A stretch of DNA of 64,000 nucleotides from UBA4874 sp002399435. GTDB taxonomy: Bacteria; Bacillota; Clostridia; Caldicoprobacterales; DTU083. Positions 18,616 through 27,347 of this stretch are shown in pieces. The stretch is taken from NCBI GenBank assembly GCA_036823195.1, contig DAISGI010000007.1, positions 14,832 to 78,831 on the forward strand. The letters are read 5' to 3'. The position numbers and the translations under genes are program-made. Position 1 is the first letter of the stretch, and the number at the start of each line of letters is the position of its first letter. The notes under the pieces were generated by a model. The model was not told the DNA's origin. It was given only the letters and a program-made list of their open reading frames with translations, and searched no databases.

Positions 18616-18664
18616 TCCGGAAAAAGAAAATCAAAAATATATGGGAAGAGAGGGCGATTGGATC

Positions 18665-19357
18665 ATGTTGGAAGAACTGAAAAAGCAGGTTTGGGAGGCA
18701 AATCAGGAGCTTCCTGAAAGAGGCCTGGTTTTGTATACCTGGGGAAATGTCAGCGCTTTGGACCGGGGGAAAGGTTTGGTTGTCATAAAGCCCAGTGGTG
18801 TTTCCTATCGGGACATGAAGCCGGAGGATATGGTTGTGGTGGACCTGGACGGCAGGGCAGTGGAAGGGGAACTCCGGCCTTCCTCTGACCTGGATACCCA
18901 TCTGGCCTTATATCGGAATTTCTCCGGTATCAACGGGATTGTCCACACCCACTCCACCTGGGCAACCATATGGGCGCAGGCCGGTATGGCGGTTCCCCCA
19001 CTGGGAACCACGCATGCCGACTATTTTTATGGAGAGATCCCCTGCACCCGCAGGATGACACGGGATGAGACCGGGGAAGGTTATGAGGAGAAGACCGGGC
19101 AGGTCATCCTGGAAGCGTTCCGTACAGTGGATCCCCTTGCTGTCCCGGGAGTATTGGTTCACAGTCATGGGCCATTCTGCTGGGGGAAGGATGCCGGGGA
19201 CGCCGTTTATCATGCCGTGGTGCTGGAGCAGCTGGCAAAAATGGCATATCACACGGTTTTGCTCAATCCGGATGTAACACCCATTGGCAGGGACCTTTTG
19301 GATCGGCACTTTCTCCGGAAGCATGGTGCCAATGCCTATTATGGACAGGAGAAGTAG
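18665..19357 (+). CDS. araD: L-ribulose-5-phosphate 4-epimerase (class II aldolase family)
   Basis: 230-aa member of the AraD/UlaF/SgbE group, which epimerises L-ribulose-5-phosphate to D-xylulose-5-phosphate for the pentose phosphate pathway. Features: TWGNVSALD and KPSGVSY phosphate-binding segments, SSDLDTH, zinc ligands in HTHSTWAT and later in VHSHGPF. The length equals that of E. coli AraD. The ATG at 18665 was chosen because the protein starts there like its relatives ([13 protein letters not shown]); the longer upstream frame consists of duplicated yigZ DNA. No araA or araB nearby, so arabinose versus ascorbate use cannot be settled. Confidence 0.88.
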   Translation: MLEELKKQVWEANQELPERGLVLYTWGNVSALDRGKGLVVIKPSGVSYRDMKPEDMVVVDLDGRAVEGELRPSSDLDTHLALYRNFSGINGIVHTHSTWATIWAQAGMAVPPLGTTHADYFYGEIPCTRRMTRDETGEGYEEKTGQVILEAFRTVDPLAVPGVLVHSHGPFCWGKDAGDAVYHAVVLEQLAKMAYHTVLLNPDVTPIGRDLLDRHFLRKHGANAYYGQEK

Positions 19358-19463
19358 GAGAAGCCGGTTCGACGAGTAGATTTTATCATCGAAACGATGT
19401 CTGATACAAAAAAGCCGGAAAAAGCCGGAACCCAAAAAAACAGAGTGGAAAGAACAGAACGGA

Positions 19464-20918
19464 TCAGTTCTTTTCAAATGTGCGGATGGCATCCCGGATT
19501 GTCTTTTCCATGGCTTCCCTGCCGTACTGATCCACCTCGGAGCTGTCCTTTGTCCCATGGGTCAGACAGGCAGGGCCGCCGATACATCCGCCTTCGCAGG
19601 CCATGCCTTCTATGAAGTTCTCCGGCAGGGCGTTTCGCGATGCCCTCAGCAATGCCTTTTTACAGGCATCAATCCCATCACAGGAAATAGGACGGTAGTC
19701 AAAACTTTCAAGGCCCTGTTCCTTCAGCGCCTGGCGGATGGCATCGGCGACCCCGCCGCTGCGTGCAAAAATTCTGCCGTAATAAGAGGCATTGTCCAGA
19801 TCAATTTCCGGCAGGGAGGCCAGATCAATATCCCTGCTGTCGATGAGTGCCTGCAGTTCTTCAAACGTCAGGACACAATCCACATAAGGGCGGACCGCTT
19901 CTTTCCGGGCCTCCATTTTTTTGGCGATGCAGGGACCGACAAAAATCACCTTTGCCGAAGGATCTGATTTTTTGATATATTTTGAAATCTCTGCCATGGG
20001 GGACAGATTACCGGAGATATCCTTCGTAAGCCCGGGAAATGCCTTCTCCATCAGCTTTACAAAGGCAGGGCAGCAGGAGCTGGTCAGAAATCCCTTTTCC
20101 GCCAGTTCCCTTGCTTCGGAACAGGCTACCAGATCGGCGCCCAGTGCTGCTTCCACCACCGTGTGGAAGCCCAGGGCCTTCATCCCGCTGATCACCTGAC
20201 CAAGCCTGACATAACTGAATTGACTGGAGATGGAGGGAGCCACCACGGCATATACCCTGTAAGCTTCGTTGTTCCGGCTCTTTTTCAGGATGTCGATGGC
20301 GTCAAGAATCAGGGACTTATCCATAATGGCGCCAAACGGGCATCGGTTCACGCAGGCTCCGCAGGAAATGCATTTATCGTTGTCGATGGAAGCAGTCTTG
20401 TTTTCGCTCATATGGATTGCCTTTACCTTGCATGCCTTTTCGCAGGGACGCTTGTTGTCGGAAATGGCGTTGTAAGGGCAGACGCCGGCACATCTTCCAC
20501 ACTCCACACATTTGTCCTTGTTGATATGTGCTTTTTGGTTTTCCCCAAAGGTGATGGCATCCCGCCTGCATGCACCCATGCAGTAGTGGGCGATACATCC
20601 GCGGCAGGCGTCCGTTACTTCAAATCCCCCCACCGGGCATTCGTCGCAGGCAATGTCAATGACTTCAACGATATTCGGGTTTTCCCGGCTGCCGCCGGTC
20701 GCCAGTTTGATGCGCTCCGCCACGATGGCCCGTTCCTTGTAGATGCAGCAGCGCATCGTCGGCCTGGGACCTGGAACGATGATATTGGGAATGTCGCTGT
20801 AACATTCCAGCAGCCGGTCCTCAAACGCGTGCCTGGCAACCTCCCGCAATACCTGGTATTTTAAATATTGAACACTTGTATCGAATTTTCTCTTTATCAA
20901 CGGGACCCCACTTTCCAT
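19464..20918 (-). CDS. [FeFe]-hydrogenase-like protein, monomeric (group B-like)
   Basis: 484-aa iron-sulfur protein. After a Cys-rich N-terminal region (DECPVGGFEVTDACRGC) come two 4Fe-4S ferredoxin motifs (CVECGRCAGVCP near residue 140; CISCGACVNRCP near 185). The hydrogenase domain follows, with H-cluster loops L1 TSCCPAF (about 280), L2 GPCIAKKME (about 330) and L3 MACEGGCIGGPA (about 440). All four H-cluster cysteines are retained. The wording of the loops differs from the bifurcating group A enzymes and resembles the less-studied group B. It is the last gene of the minus-strand block hydS-phosphatase-this gene. Catalysis of H2 formation with ferredoxin is likely but not shown. Confidence 0.85.
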   Translation of the reverse strand: MESGVPLIKRKFDTSVQYLKYQVLREVARHAFEDRLLECYSDIPNIIVPGPRPTMRCCIYKERAIVAERIKLATGGSRENPNIVEVIDIACDECPVGGFEVTDACRGCIAHYCMGACRRDAITFGENQKAHINKDKCVECGRCAGVCPYNAISDNKRPCEKACKVKAIHMSENKTASIDNDKCISCGACVNRCPFGAIMDKSLILDAIDILKKSRNNEAYRVYAVVAPSISSQFSYVRLGQVISGMKALGFHTVVEAALGADLVACSEARELAEKGFLTSSCCPAFVKLMEKAFPGLTKDISGNLSPMAEISKYIKKSDPSAKVIFVGPCIAKKMEARKEAVRPYVDCVLTFEELQALIDSRDIDLASLPEIDLDNASYYGRIFARSGGVADAIRQALKEQGLESFDYRPISCDGIDACKKALLRASRNALPENFIEGMACEGGCIGGPACLTHGTKDSSEVDQYGREAMEKTIRDAIRTFEKN

Positions 20919-21047
20919 GATTTATCGCTATCCATTGATTGCACTTTCCCCGCGAAAAAGCCACAATACCGTAAAAGAACAAAGGACTTCCTGGTTCGGA
21001 ACGCCGCTGATTGCAACACGGCTCCGGCGGAATGCGTATTTGCATCA

Positions 21048-22220
21048 TCAATAATAGCGGACCTCTATTTTTTTCCCCATATGCTTCAGGCACTCCGCCA
21101 GCTCGTCGATCAGCCGCATCTTCAGGTTGAAATGGATGGGCAGATCGGGATTTTGATGAGCCGGGTTCACGGCCTTGCCTACGAAAAAGTGAATATCCGT
21201 GGCTTCTTCAAATAACATCCCGGCGATCCGGGAAGCGCCGTCCTTTTTCACACACCACTCGGTATAGCATCGGTTGTCCGCCAGACAGCTCTGCGCATAA
21301 TGCAGCACCCGGTTGATGGTGATGATTCCCTCCGTTACCAGATCGACGCCGTCTATTTTTGCAATAGGCGGAATATCCGAATCCACATAGTCGAACCCGA
21401 TTCGGACATCCTTTCCCAGAAATTTGGCCGCCAGGGAAGAGGTTGTTCCGCCGCAGACAATATGTTTCCCTTCTTCGGAGAAGAAGCGGGACAACATCCT
21501 TTCATCGTCCCCGGGGTCCCGCGGAGGGCCGATCAGCAGACTCACTGTTTTCCGATTCCGGACCTTCAGGACGCCGATGGTCGTATCGTCTCCCGGCATA
21601 CCTTCGTACAGGCGGTTGCAGACATCCAGCAACAGGGTGGAGATGCTCCTGGCGCTGCGGCTCGCCTGATAGTGTTCCTCGATATATCGGATGATGTTTT
21701 CCCTCTGCCAGCCGAAATTCAGGGCATGGCCAACTCCCGCGTAAACGGCGCCGTCACTCATTATAACAAAAATATCGTCCTTTGTCAGGTCGATTTTGGA
21801 CTGATAGATGATCTTCCCATCAATCTCCACCCTGTCTCTCCGATATTCGTAATTTTCGCCGTTTCGCAGCATGATGACAGGGGGATTGTCGTATTGGATG
21901 ATCTCCGCTTCCCGGTCGCCGGCGATCCGGAGGATGGTGAAAGTGGAATAGGCAATCCCCCGTTTTTGACAAACCGGCAAAGTGGAGGCAATGGTGGAGA
22001 CGCATTCCTCCAGACTCATGGAATGGGCGATCATGGTAGAGATGATTTTAGCAGTCAGAGTGGAAAGAATACTGGCCTTGACGCCGGAACCCAGTCCGTC
22101 CGCCAGGACAAAGACCAGGGAGGGATCCTCCTGTTCAATGGTTTCCACATGATCGCCGCAAAGCTGTTCTCCGTATTTGTTCAGACTGTTCCAGCCCATA
22201 TCGATGCACAGATCATTCAT
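21048..22220 (-). CDS. SpoIIE/PP2C-type serine phosphatase of the hydS cluster
   Basis: 390-aa protein. The N-terminal ~215 residues form a PP2C-like phosphatase with metal-binding motifs VLADGLGSG, MSDGA and GDDTT. The C-terminal ~170 residues are an extra domain of unknown function containing several cysteines (CLADNRCYTEWC), which could sense redox or bind a cofactor. The ATG overlaps the end of hydS by 8 bp. Phosphatases of this kind are known neighbours of HydS-type sensory hydrogenases, and signal output through protein dephosphorylation is the usual hypothesis. No matching kinase or anti-sigma factor is in the window. Confidence 0.85.
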   Translation of the reverse strand: MNDLCIDMGWNSLNKYGEQLCGDHVETIEQEDPSLVFVLADGLGSGVKASILSTLTAKIISTMIAHSMSLEECVSTIASTLPVCQKRGIAYSTFTILRIAGDREAEIIQYDNPPVIMLRNGENYEYRRDRVEIDGKIIYQSKIDLTKDDIFVIMSDGAVYAGVGHALNFGWQRENIIRYIEEHYQASRSARSISTLLLDVCNRLYEGMPGDDTTIGVLKVRNRKTVSLLIGPPRDPGDDERMLSRFFSEEGKHIVCGGTTSSLAAKFLGKDVRIGFDYVDSDIPPIAKIDGVDLVTEGIITINRVLHYAQSCLADNRCYTEWCVKKDGASRIAGMLFEEATDIHFFVGKAVNPAHQNPDLPIHFNLKMRLIDELAECLKHMGKKIEVRYY

Positions 22221-23892
22221 TTTCCAGGGACTCCTTCAGCTTGGTCAGTGCGATTTTTGTTTCCGCCGTGGTTTCGCCCAAAAGGGAAGCGATTTCCTGA
22301 ACAACCCGCATTTGCTTCCCGATGACCTTGTCGGTGATTTCTATGGTGTTCCGGTTATTCTGTTCCTTTTGGATGCGCTCCGTTTCTTCTTCGGTGATAT
22401 CCCGCATGATGCTGATCAGGATATGGAAATTCTTATCATGGATAATGGTTTCCCGGATATATTTTTTGTACTGACGGAGGTAATTCTGCTTGTCACGGGT
22501 TCCTCTGCCGCTTGCCAATACGGTAATGTATTCGATGGGGTCCAGGAAATCCACCACCGGCCTGCCCAGGGCATCCCCTTTGCTCTTGATATTCATAATC
22601 CGGCAGGCCGCTCCGTTGATCTGCTGGATGTTCAGGTCCTCATCCAGTACCATGATCCCGTTGGGGGTATTGTTGATGATATTGTCGGAAAAGGACTCTG
22701 CCTTTTCTTTCAAAAAGGGCAGGCACATGGTCAGGTCGGCCTTGCCCATGCAGACGGCCGCCGCTTTTTCCCTGCAGGTATTATAGCCGCAGCTGCCGCA
22801 ATTCAGTTCCTGCTCCGGTGTTGGCTTTCCCATCAGCAGCAGGACTTCCCGGATGGCGTCATTCCCGGGCATTTTTATTTCCCGGGCCTTAAAAGGCATG
22901 TCTTTTCGCAATTCTTCCCTGCCGGGCTGGGAAACCGGAAAATCCGCATCACCGGCATAACCATCCACGGCAAGATAGTCCCGGATGGTGACCCTGTGGT
23001 CCTTGTCCATGGCCGGGCCGCCGATACAGCTGCCCGAACAGGCGGACATCTCAATGAAGCATTTGGAGATCCTGCCGCAAACAATATCCTCCAGGGCGTG
23101 GATGCAGTTTTCTGTACCGTCGATGGTGATATAGCTGTAATCCTTCCGCGGGCGGTCCATGGACCGGATGATTCCTCCGGCGGTGGGGAAAAGCCTGGCG
23201 CGGCCGGCATGGTGCTCTTCCGGTACCGGCTCAAAGGAAATATTTTCTTCCTCCAGCCATTCCGTCAGTTCTTCAAAGGTCAGCACACAGTCCACAATGC
23301 CTTCATACCCGTCCGCCTCCGCCTTTTTGGAGATGCACGGACCAATAAACACGGTATAGGCTTCCGGATGTTCCTTTTTTATTTTCCTGCAGTGGGCCTG
23401 CATGGGGGATATCACAGGGGCCAGATATTTCAGCGCTTCCGGATAATACTTCTGAATCAGCGTATTCACGGAATGGCAGCAGGAAGAGATAATGACGTCA
23501 TGGGTGCCATCCCGGATCATTTCATCGTATTGCCTTTTGACAATGGTCGCCCCCACGGCGGTTTCTTCCGCGGCGGTAAACCCAAGACGGGTCAGCGCCT
23601 TTTCCATGGACCGGATGCTGACGCCTTCGTAGTTGGCCACAAAGGACGGGGCAATGCTGGCAAAAACCGGTCGGGAAGAGCGAATCATTTCCCTGACCCG
23701 GTCCGTATCATTGCGTATGATCTTGGCATTCTGCGGGCAGTTGACAAAGCACTGCCCGCAGAGGATGCAGTCCTCCTCCAGAATATGGGCCTGGTTATCG
23801 GAGAATTGAATGGATTTTACCGGACAATGCCGGATACACTTATAGCAGTTCCTGCAGTTTGATTTTTTCAGTCGCAGATAGTTTCCCTTCAT
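22213..23892 (-). CDS. hydS: HydS-like sensory [FeFe]-hydrogenase with PAS domain
   Basis: 559-aa putative redox or H2 sensor. Order: two 4Fe-4S motifs (CRNCYKCIRHCP and CILCGQCFVNCP, first ~60 residues), H-cluster domain with L1 SSCCHSVN (about 138), L2 GPCISKKAEA (about 185) and L3 SACSGSCIGGPA (about 285), a further 4Fe-4S motif CGSCGYNTC (about 367), a PAS domain (about 400-465) and a helical C-terminus. The divergent loops and PAS domain place it in the sensory group C. The start at 23892 overlaps the ferredoxin gene's stop by 4 bp. A longer in-frame extension exists but overlaps the upstream gene completely. It probably signals to the phosphatase encoded next. Confidence 0.87.
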   Translation of the reverse strand: MKGNYLRLKKSNCRNCYKCIRHCPVKSIQFSDNQAHILEEDCILCGQCFVNCPQNAKIIRNDTDRVREMIRSSRPVFASIAPSFVANYEGVSIRSMEKALTRLGFTAAEETAVGATIVKRQYDEMIRDGTHDVIISSCCHSVNTLIQKYYPEALKYLAPVISPMQAHCRKIKKEHPEAYTVFIGPCISKKAEADGYEGIVDCVLTFEELTEWLEEENISFEPVPEEHHAGRARLFPTAGGIIRSMDRPRKDYSYITIDGTENCIHALEDIVCGRISKCFIEMSACSGSCIGGPAMDKDHRVTIRDYLAVDGYAGDADFPVSQPGREELRKDMPFKAREIKMPGNDAIREVLLLMGKPTPEQELNCGSCGYNTCREKAAAVCMGKADLTMCLPFLKEKAESFSDNIINNTPNGIMVLDEDLNIQQINGAACRIMNIKSKGDALGRPVVDFLDPIEYITVLASGRGTRDKQNYLRQYKKYIRETIIHDKNFHILISIMRDITEEETERIQKEQNNRNTIEITDKVIGKQMRVVQEIASLLGETTAETKIALTKLKESLENE

Positions 23893-24146
23893 GCCTGCAC
23901 GCTTCCCGCCTTTTTCAGTATATGCCGGTCGAAGATCTCTGAAAAGTTCTCCGGGGATACGCCGCATACGATCCGGTCGTCCACCTTTATGGTGACGCCG
24001 TCGGTGCATTTGCCCAGACAAAAGGCGGCGGACAGATTCACTTTATCTTCCAGCCCGTTTTTTTTCAGATATTCCTTCATCAGGCGGACAATGTGGTAAG
24101 ATCCCTTCAAATGGCAGGAACTGCCGACACAAACACAGATGTTCAT
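23889..24146 (-). CDS. thioredoxin-like [2Fe-2S] ferredoxin (NuoE C-terminal type)
   Basis: 85-aa protein beginning MNICVCVGSSCH, with four candidate cluster ligands C6, C11, C43 and C47 in the C-x4-C … C-x3-C spacing of thioredoxin-like [2Fe-2S] ferredoxins. Such proteins carry electrons next to hydrogenases and NADH-oxidising subunits. A GGAGGAGGA site directly before the ATG at 24146 fixes the start. It overlaps hydS by 4 bp, so it is the likely electron partner of HydS or of the downstream hydrogenase-like protein. Only 93 bp separate it from adhE. Confidence 0.85.
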   Translation of the reverse strand: MNICVCVGSSCHLKGSYHIVRLMKEYLKKNGLEDKVNLSAAFCLGKCTDGVTIKVDDRIVCGVSPENFSEIFDRHILKKAGSVQA

Positions 24147-24239
24147 AATTCCTCCTCCTGTCCCATGTACCTGGAACGGATATGCTTCTTCGTTCTTATC
24201 ATTTTTCTGATCCGGCTCAGGCATTTTAACCCGCTGATT

Positions 24240-26900
24240 TCATCGGATCGGTTCCCCGTAATAGGCTTTGCGGTACAGTTCCTTCAGATCGCTTACCAGG
24301 GGATAGCGGGGGTTGGCCGTGGTGCATTGGTCTTCAAAGGCCCTTTCCGAAAGTTCCGGCAGAGCCGCCAGGAAATCTTTTTCGTCCACACCGCATTCCT
24401 GAATGGATGCAGGCTCGTTCAGGCGTTTCATCAGGTCCTGTATGGCCCGGATCAGGCTTGTGATCTGTTCTTCCCGGGTACTGCCGCCAAAATCCATATG
24501 GCGGGATATCTGCGCATAACGGGCGTCTGCCACGAATTCGCTGTATTTCGGAAAGATGGCAAATTTAAAGGGTTTCTGCGCATTGTAGTCGATGGTGTAG
24601 GGAAGCAGAATGGCATTGGCGCGGCCATGCGGAATATGGAATTCCCCTCCCAGTTTATGGGCCAGGGAATGATTGACTCCCAGGAACGCATTGGAGAAGG
24701 CCATGCCGGCAATGCAGGACGCATTATGGATTTTTTCCCGGGCTACTTCATCATTGGGGTTTTCGTAGCTTCGGGGCAGATATTGGAACACCATCTCGAT
24801 GGCTTTCATGGCCAGCCCATCGGTATAATCCGAAGCAATCACGGACACATAAGCTTCAATGGCATGTGTCAGGACATCCATGCCGGTGTCTGCGGTAATG
24901 GACTTCGGCATGGTGGCGACAAACTGGGGATCGATGATCGCCACATCCGGGGTCAGTTCGTAGTCGGTGAGGGGATACTTGATATTTCCGTTCTTTTTGT
25001 CGGTTATGACAGAAAAGGAAGTTACTTCCGAGCCGGTTCCTGACGTAGTGGGAATGGCGACCATCTTTGCCTTTGTCCCCAGGTTCGGAAAATGGAAGGC
25101 GCGTTTGCGGATATCCATGAACTTCAGCTTCAGCCCGTCAAAGCTGGTATCCGGATGTTCATAAAACAGCCACATTCCCTTTGCCGCATCAATGGCAGAG
25201 CCGCCGCCCAGCGCGATAATCACATCCGGCTGGAAGGCATTCATGGCCGTGACGCCTTTTTGAATGGTTTCCACCGACGGATCCGGTTCCACTTCAGAGA
25301 AGATCTCACTGTGGCAGTACTGTTGCCTTTTTCTCAGGTAGTAGAGAACCTTATCCACATATCCCAGCTTCACCATCATGGGGTCTGCGACGATAAAGGC
25401 CCGGTGGATATCAGGCATATCCCTCAGATACTGAACCGAATCTTTTTCAAAATAGATCTTGGGTGGAATTTTGAACCACTGCATTCGGGCCCGCCTCCTT
25501 GCGATGCGCTTCTTGTTGATCAGATTCACGGTGGAAACATTGGCTGTGGTGGAATTCCTGCCGAAGGATCCGCAGCCCAGGGTCAGGGAGGGAACATTGG
25601 TGTTGTAGATGTCTCCGATGGCTCCCTGGGAAGACGGCGTGTTGACAATGATACGTCCCACCTGCATTTCCTCTCCGAACCTTCTGCAGAGCTCCCGGTC
25701 GCTCGAATGAATCACGGCGGAATGTCCCAGGCCTCCCAGCTTCAGCATATCCTTTGCATATTGAAAGCCCTGTTTTTCATCCCTGCAGACGAAATAAGCC
25801 AGTACGGGGGACAGCTTTTCCAGGGAAAGGGGATACTCCCGGGAAGGCCGCGGCAGCCTTGCCAGCAGGATTTTGGTTCCCGCCGGGACATCCAGTCCCG
25901 CACCTTTTGCGATGGTTTCGGCAGATTGCCCTGCCACGGCAGGATTCACCGACATTTTTTCCGTATTGATGACATAACGGCTGAGCCGGGCGGTTTCTTC
26001 CTCATTGGTAAAATAACAGTTGTTTTCCTTCATATAGGATTCAAATGCCTCATGGATCTCCTCATCCACGATAACAGCCTGTTCCGATGCACAGATCATG
26101 CCGTTGTCAAAGGTTTTGGAAATCATAAGGTCCGTGCAGGCCCTGCCGAGATCCACATTTTTGTTAATATAGCAGGGAACGTTTCCGGGGCCGACGCCCA
26201 AAGCGGGTTTCCCGCAGCTGTAAGCCGACTTGACCATGCCGGCACCCCCGGTGGCCAGGATCAGGGAGATTCCCTTGTGCTTCATCAGCGCCGTGGTGGC
26301 TTCCAGGGAAGGAGTCTCAATCCATTGGATGCAGTGTTCCGGCGCGCCATTTTGAACAGCGGCCTTTTTGACAATGCGGGCTGCCTCCGAAGAGCATTTC
26401 TGAGCGGAAGGGTGAAACGCAAATATAATGGGATTCCTGGTTTTTGCGCATATCAGGGATTTGAATATGGTGGTGGAAGTGGGATTGGTAACCGGGGTAA
26501 TGCCGGCGACAACTCCCACCGGTTCTGCAATTTCAATGTAATCCTCCAGCTCATTTTCCTCAATCACACCGACGGTCTTCTGATGTTCGATGCTGTGATA
26601 GATATATTCCGTGGCAAAGATGTTCTTGATGACCTTGTCTTCGAACAAGCCTCTTTTTGTCTCGTCCACGGCAAGATGCGCCAGATACATATGCCGGTCC
26701 AGCCCGGCCAGGGTCATGGCCTGTACAATCCGATCCACCTGCTTCTGGTCCAGTTTCATATATTCCTTCAGGGCCTGCTGCGCGTTGGCTACCAGATGGT
26801 CCACCATCTCCCCGATGTCTGTGGAAGAGGTGTTCGGTACAGCCTTGTTTTCCTTCCCCGTATTTTCTGTGTTTCGATTTGCTTGCTTTTTCTTTTCCAT
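24240..26900 (-). CDS. adhE: bifunctional acetaldehyde-CoA / alcohol dehydrogenase
   Basis: 886-aa fusion that reduces acetyl-CoA to acetaldehyde and then ethanol, consuming two NADH, and is known to assemble into spirosomes. The N-terminal half is a CoA-acylating aldehyde dehydrogenase with catalytic Cys in GMICASEQ. The C-terminal half is an iron-dependent alcohol dehydrogenase with GGGSAIDAAKG nucleotide loop and metal-binding histidines around FHIPHGRANAI. Length matches the family. It reads away from a consensus promoter covered by a Rex-like site and lies upstream of the ferredoxin-hydS block with no clear terminator between, so the block may be partly co-transcribed. Confidence 0.96.
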   Translation of the reverse strand: MEKKKQANRNTENTGKENKAVPNTSSTDIGEMVDHLVANAQQALKEYMKLDQKQVDRIVQAMTLAGLDRHMYLAHLAVDETKRGLFEDKVIKNIFATEYIYHSIEHQKTVGVIEENELEDYIEIAEPVGVVAGITPVTNPTSTTIFKSLICAKTRNPIIFAFHPSAQKCSSEAARIVKKAAVQNGAPEHCIQWIETPSLEATTALMKHKGISLILATGGAGMVKSAYSCGKPALGVGPGNVPCYINKNVDLGRACTDLMISKTFDNGMICASEQAVIVDEEIHEAFESYMKENNCYFTNEEETARLSRYVINTEKMSVNPAVAGQSAETIAKGAGLDVPAGTKILLARLPRPSREYPLSLEKLSPVLAYFVCRDEKQGFQYAKDMLKLGGLGHSAVIHSSDRELCRRFGEEMQVGRIIVNTPSSQGAIGDIYNTNVPSLTLGCGSFGRNSTTANVSTVNLINKKRIARRRARMQWFKIPPKIYFEKDSVQYLRDMPDIHRAFIVADPMMVKLGYVDKVLYYLRKRQQYCHSEIFSEVEPDPSVETIQKGVTAMNAFQPDVIIALGGGSAIDAAKGMWLFYEHPDTSFDGLKLKFMDIRKRAFHFPNLGTKAKMVAIPTTSGTGSEVTSFSVITDKKNGNIKYPLTDYELTPDVAIIDPQFVATMPKSITADTGMDVLTHAIEAYVSVIASDYTDGLAMKAIEMVFQYLPRSYENPNDEVAREKIHNASCIAGMAFSNAFLGVNHSLAHKLGGEFHIPHGRANAILLPYTIDYNAQKPFKFAIFPKYSEFVADARYAQISRHMDFGGSTREEQITSLIRAIQDLMKRLNEPASIQECGVDEKDFLAALPELSERAFEDQCTTANPRYPLVSDLKELYRKAYYGEPIR

Positions 26901-27045
26901 AAAAAGTCCCCCTTATCAAGATGAAATAACAATCAGGAATCCTGTGTTTCCTTATTGGGCCATATGATACACATTTCTGTGCAGGCCTGTCATGGAACAT
27001 GCGAAGCTTTCCGGAAACTTAATCCCCGTAGATTTCCTGATCCCC

Positions 27046-27085
27046 ATCATACCAGAGTTGATTTAGATTGTCAATAATTTAACAT
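27046..27085 (-). promoter_or_regulatory. adhE promoter with Rex-like operator
   Basis: On the minus strand, -35 TTGACA (plus coordinates 27069-27074) and -10 TATGAT (27046-27051) are 17 bp apart and point to adhE. The plus strand at 27068-27085 reads TTGTCAA-N4-TTAACAT, matching 12 of 14 fixed positions of the Rex consensus TTGTTAA-N4-TTAACAA. Rex represses alcohol dehydrogenases in Clostridia until NADH accumulates. The site covers the -35, so binding would block RNA polymerase. Confidence 0.7.
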
Positions 27086-27202
27086 ACGAAATGATATAGA
27101 AGTTTATGGGGTATTTCTCTCGAAAAATTGGGAAAGGGAGCAGGCGATCTCTCATATTGTCAGTATTTTGACGCGACAATCCGTCCGGATCTCCGGAAAG
27201 TT

Positions 27203-27243
27203 GATGCGAATCCACATAGATGCGAATCCGGATGGATGCGAAT
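27203..27243. repeat. three direct repeats GATGCGAAT at 16-bp spacing
   Basis: GATGCGAAT occurs at 27203-27211, 27219-27227 and 27235-27243, each start exactly 16 bp from the last, 40-80 bp upstream of the secondary alcohol dehydrogenase promoter. Regular phasing suggests binding sites for an activator, or a slippage repeat. Confidence 0.6.
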
Positions 27244-27282
27244 TCAGTTGAAGTAAACAAAAAAGAAAGAGAAAATTCATAA

Positions 27283-27310
27283 TTGACAAATATTTAACCA
27301 ATGTTATAAT
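27283..27310 (+). promoter_or_regulatory. secondary alcohol dehydrogenase promoter with Rex-like operator
   Basis: TTGACA (27283-27288) and TATAAT (27305-27310) are perfect sigma-A hexamers with a 16-bp spacer. TTGACAA-N4-TTAACCA at 27283-27300 matches 11 of 14 fixed positions of the Rex consensus and covers the -35 and most of the spacer. Confidence 0.7.
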
Positions 27311-27347
27311 GGTATGGAATCAAATATATCTTGTGGAGGTTTTGTTT

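Noticed and set aside
18491..18664. N-terminal extension of the epimerase
   Set aside because: The extension is made of duplicated yigZ DNA; the AraD family begins at the ATG at 18665, which has a ribosome site.
23893..24021. 43-residue N-terminal extension of HydS
   Set aside because: It lies inside the ferredoxin gene in another frame; the ATG at 23892 forms a typical 4-bp overlap.
25092..26924. 610-codon plus-strand frame opposite adhE
   Set aside because: Antisense shadow of a clear AdhE; no start site or domain.
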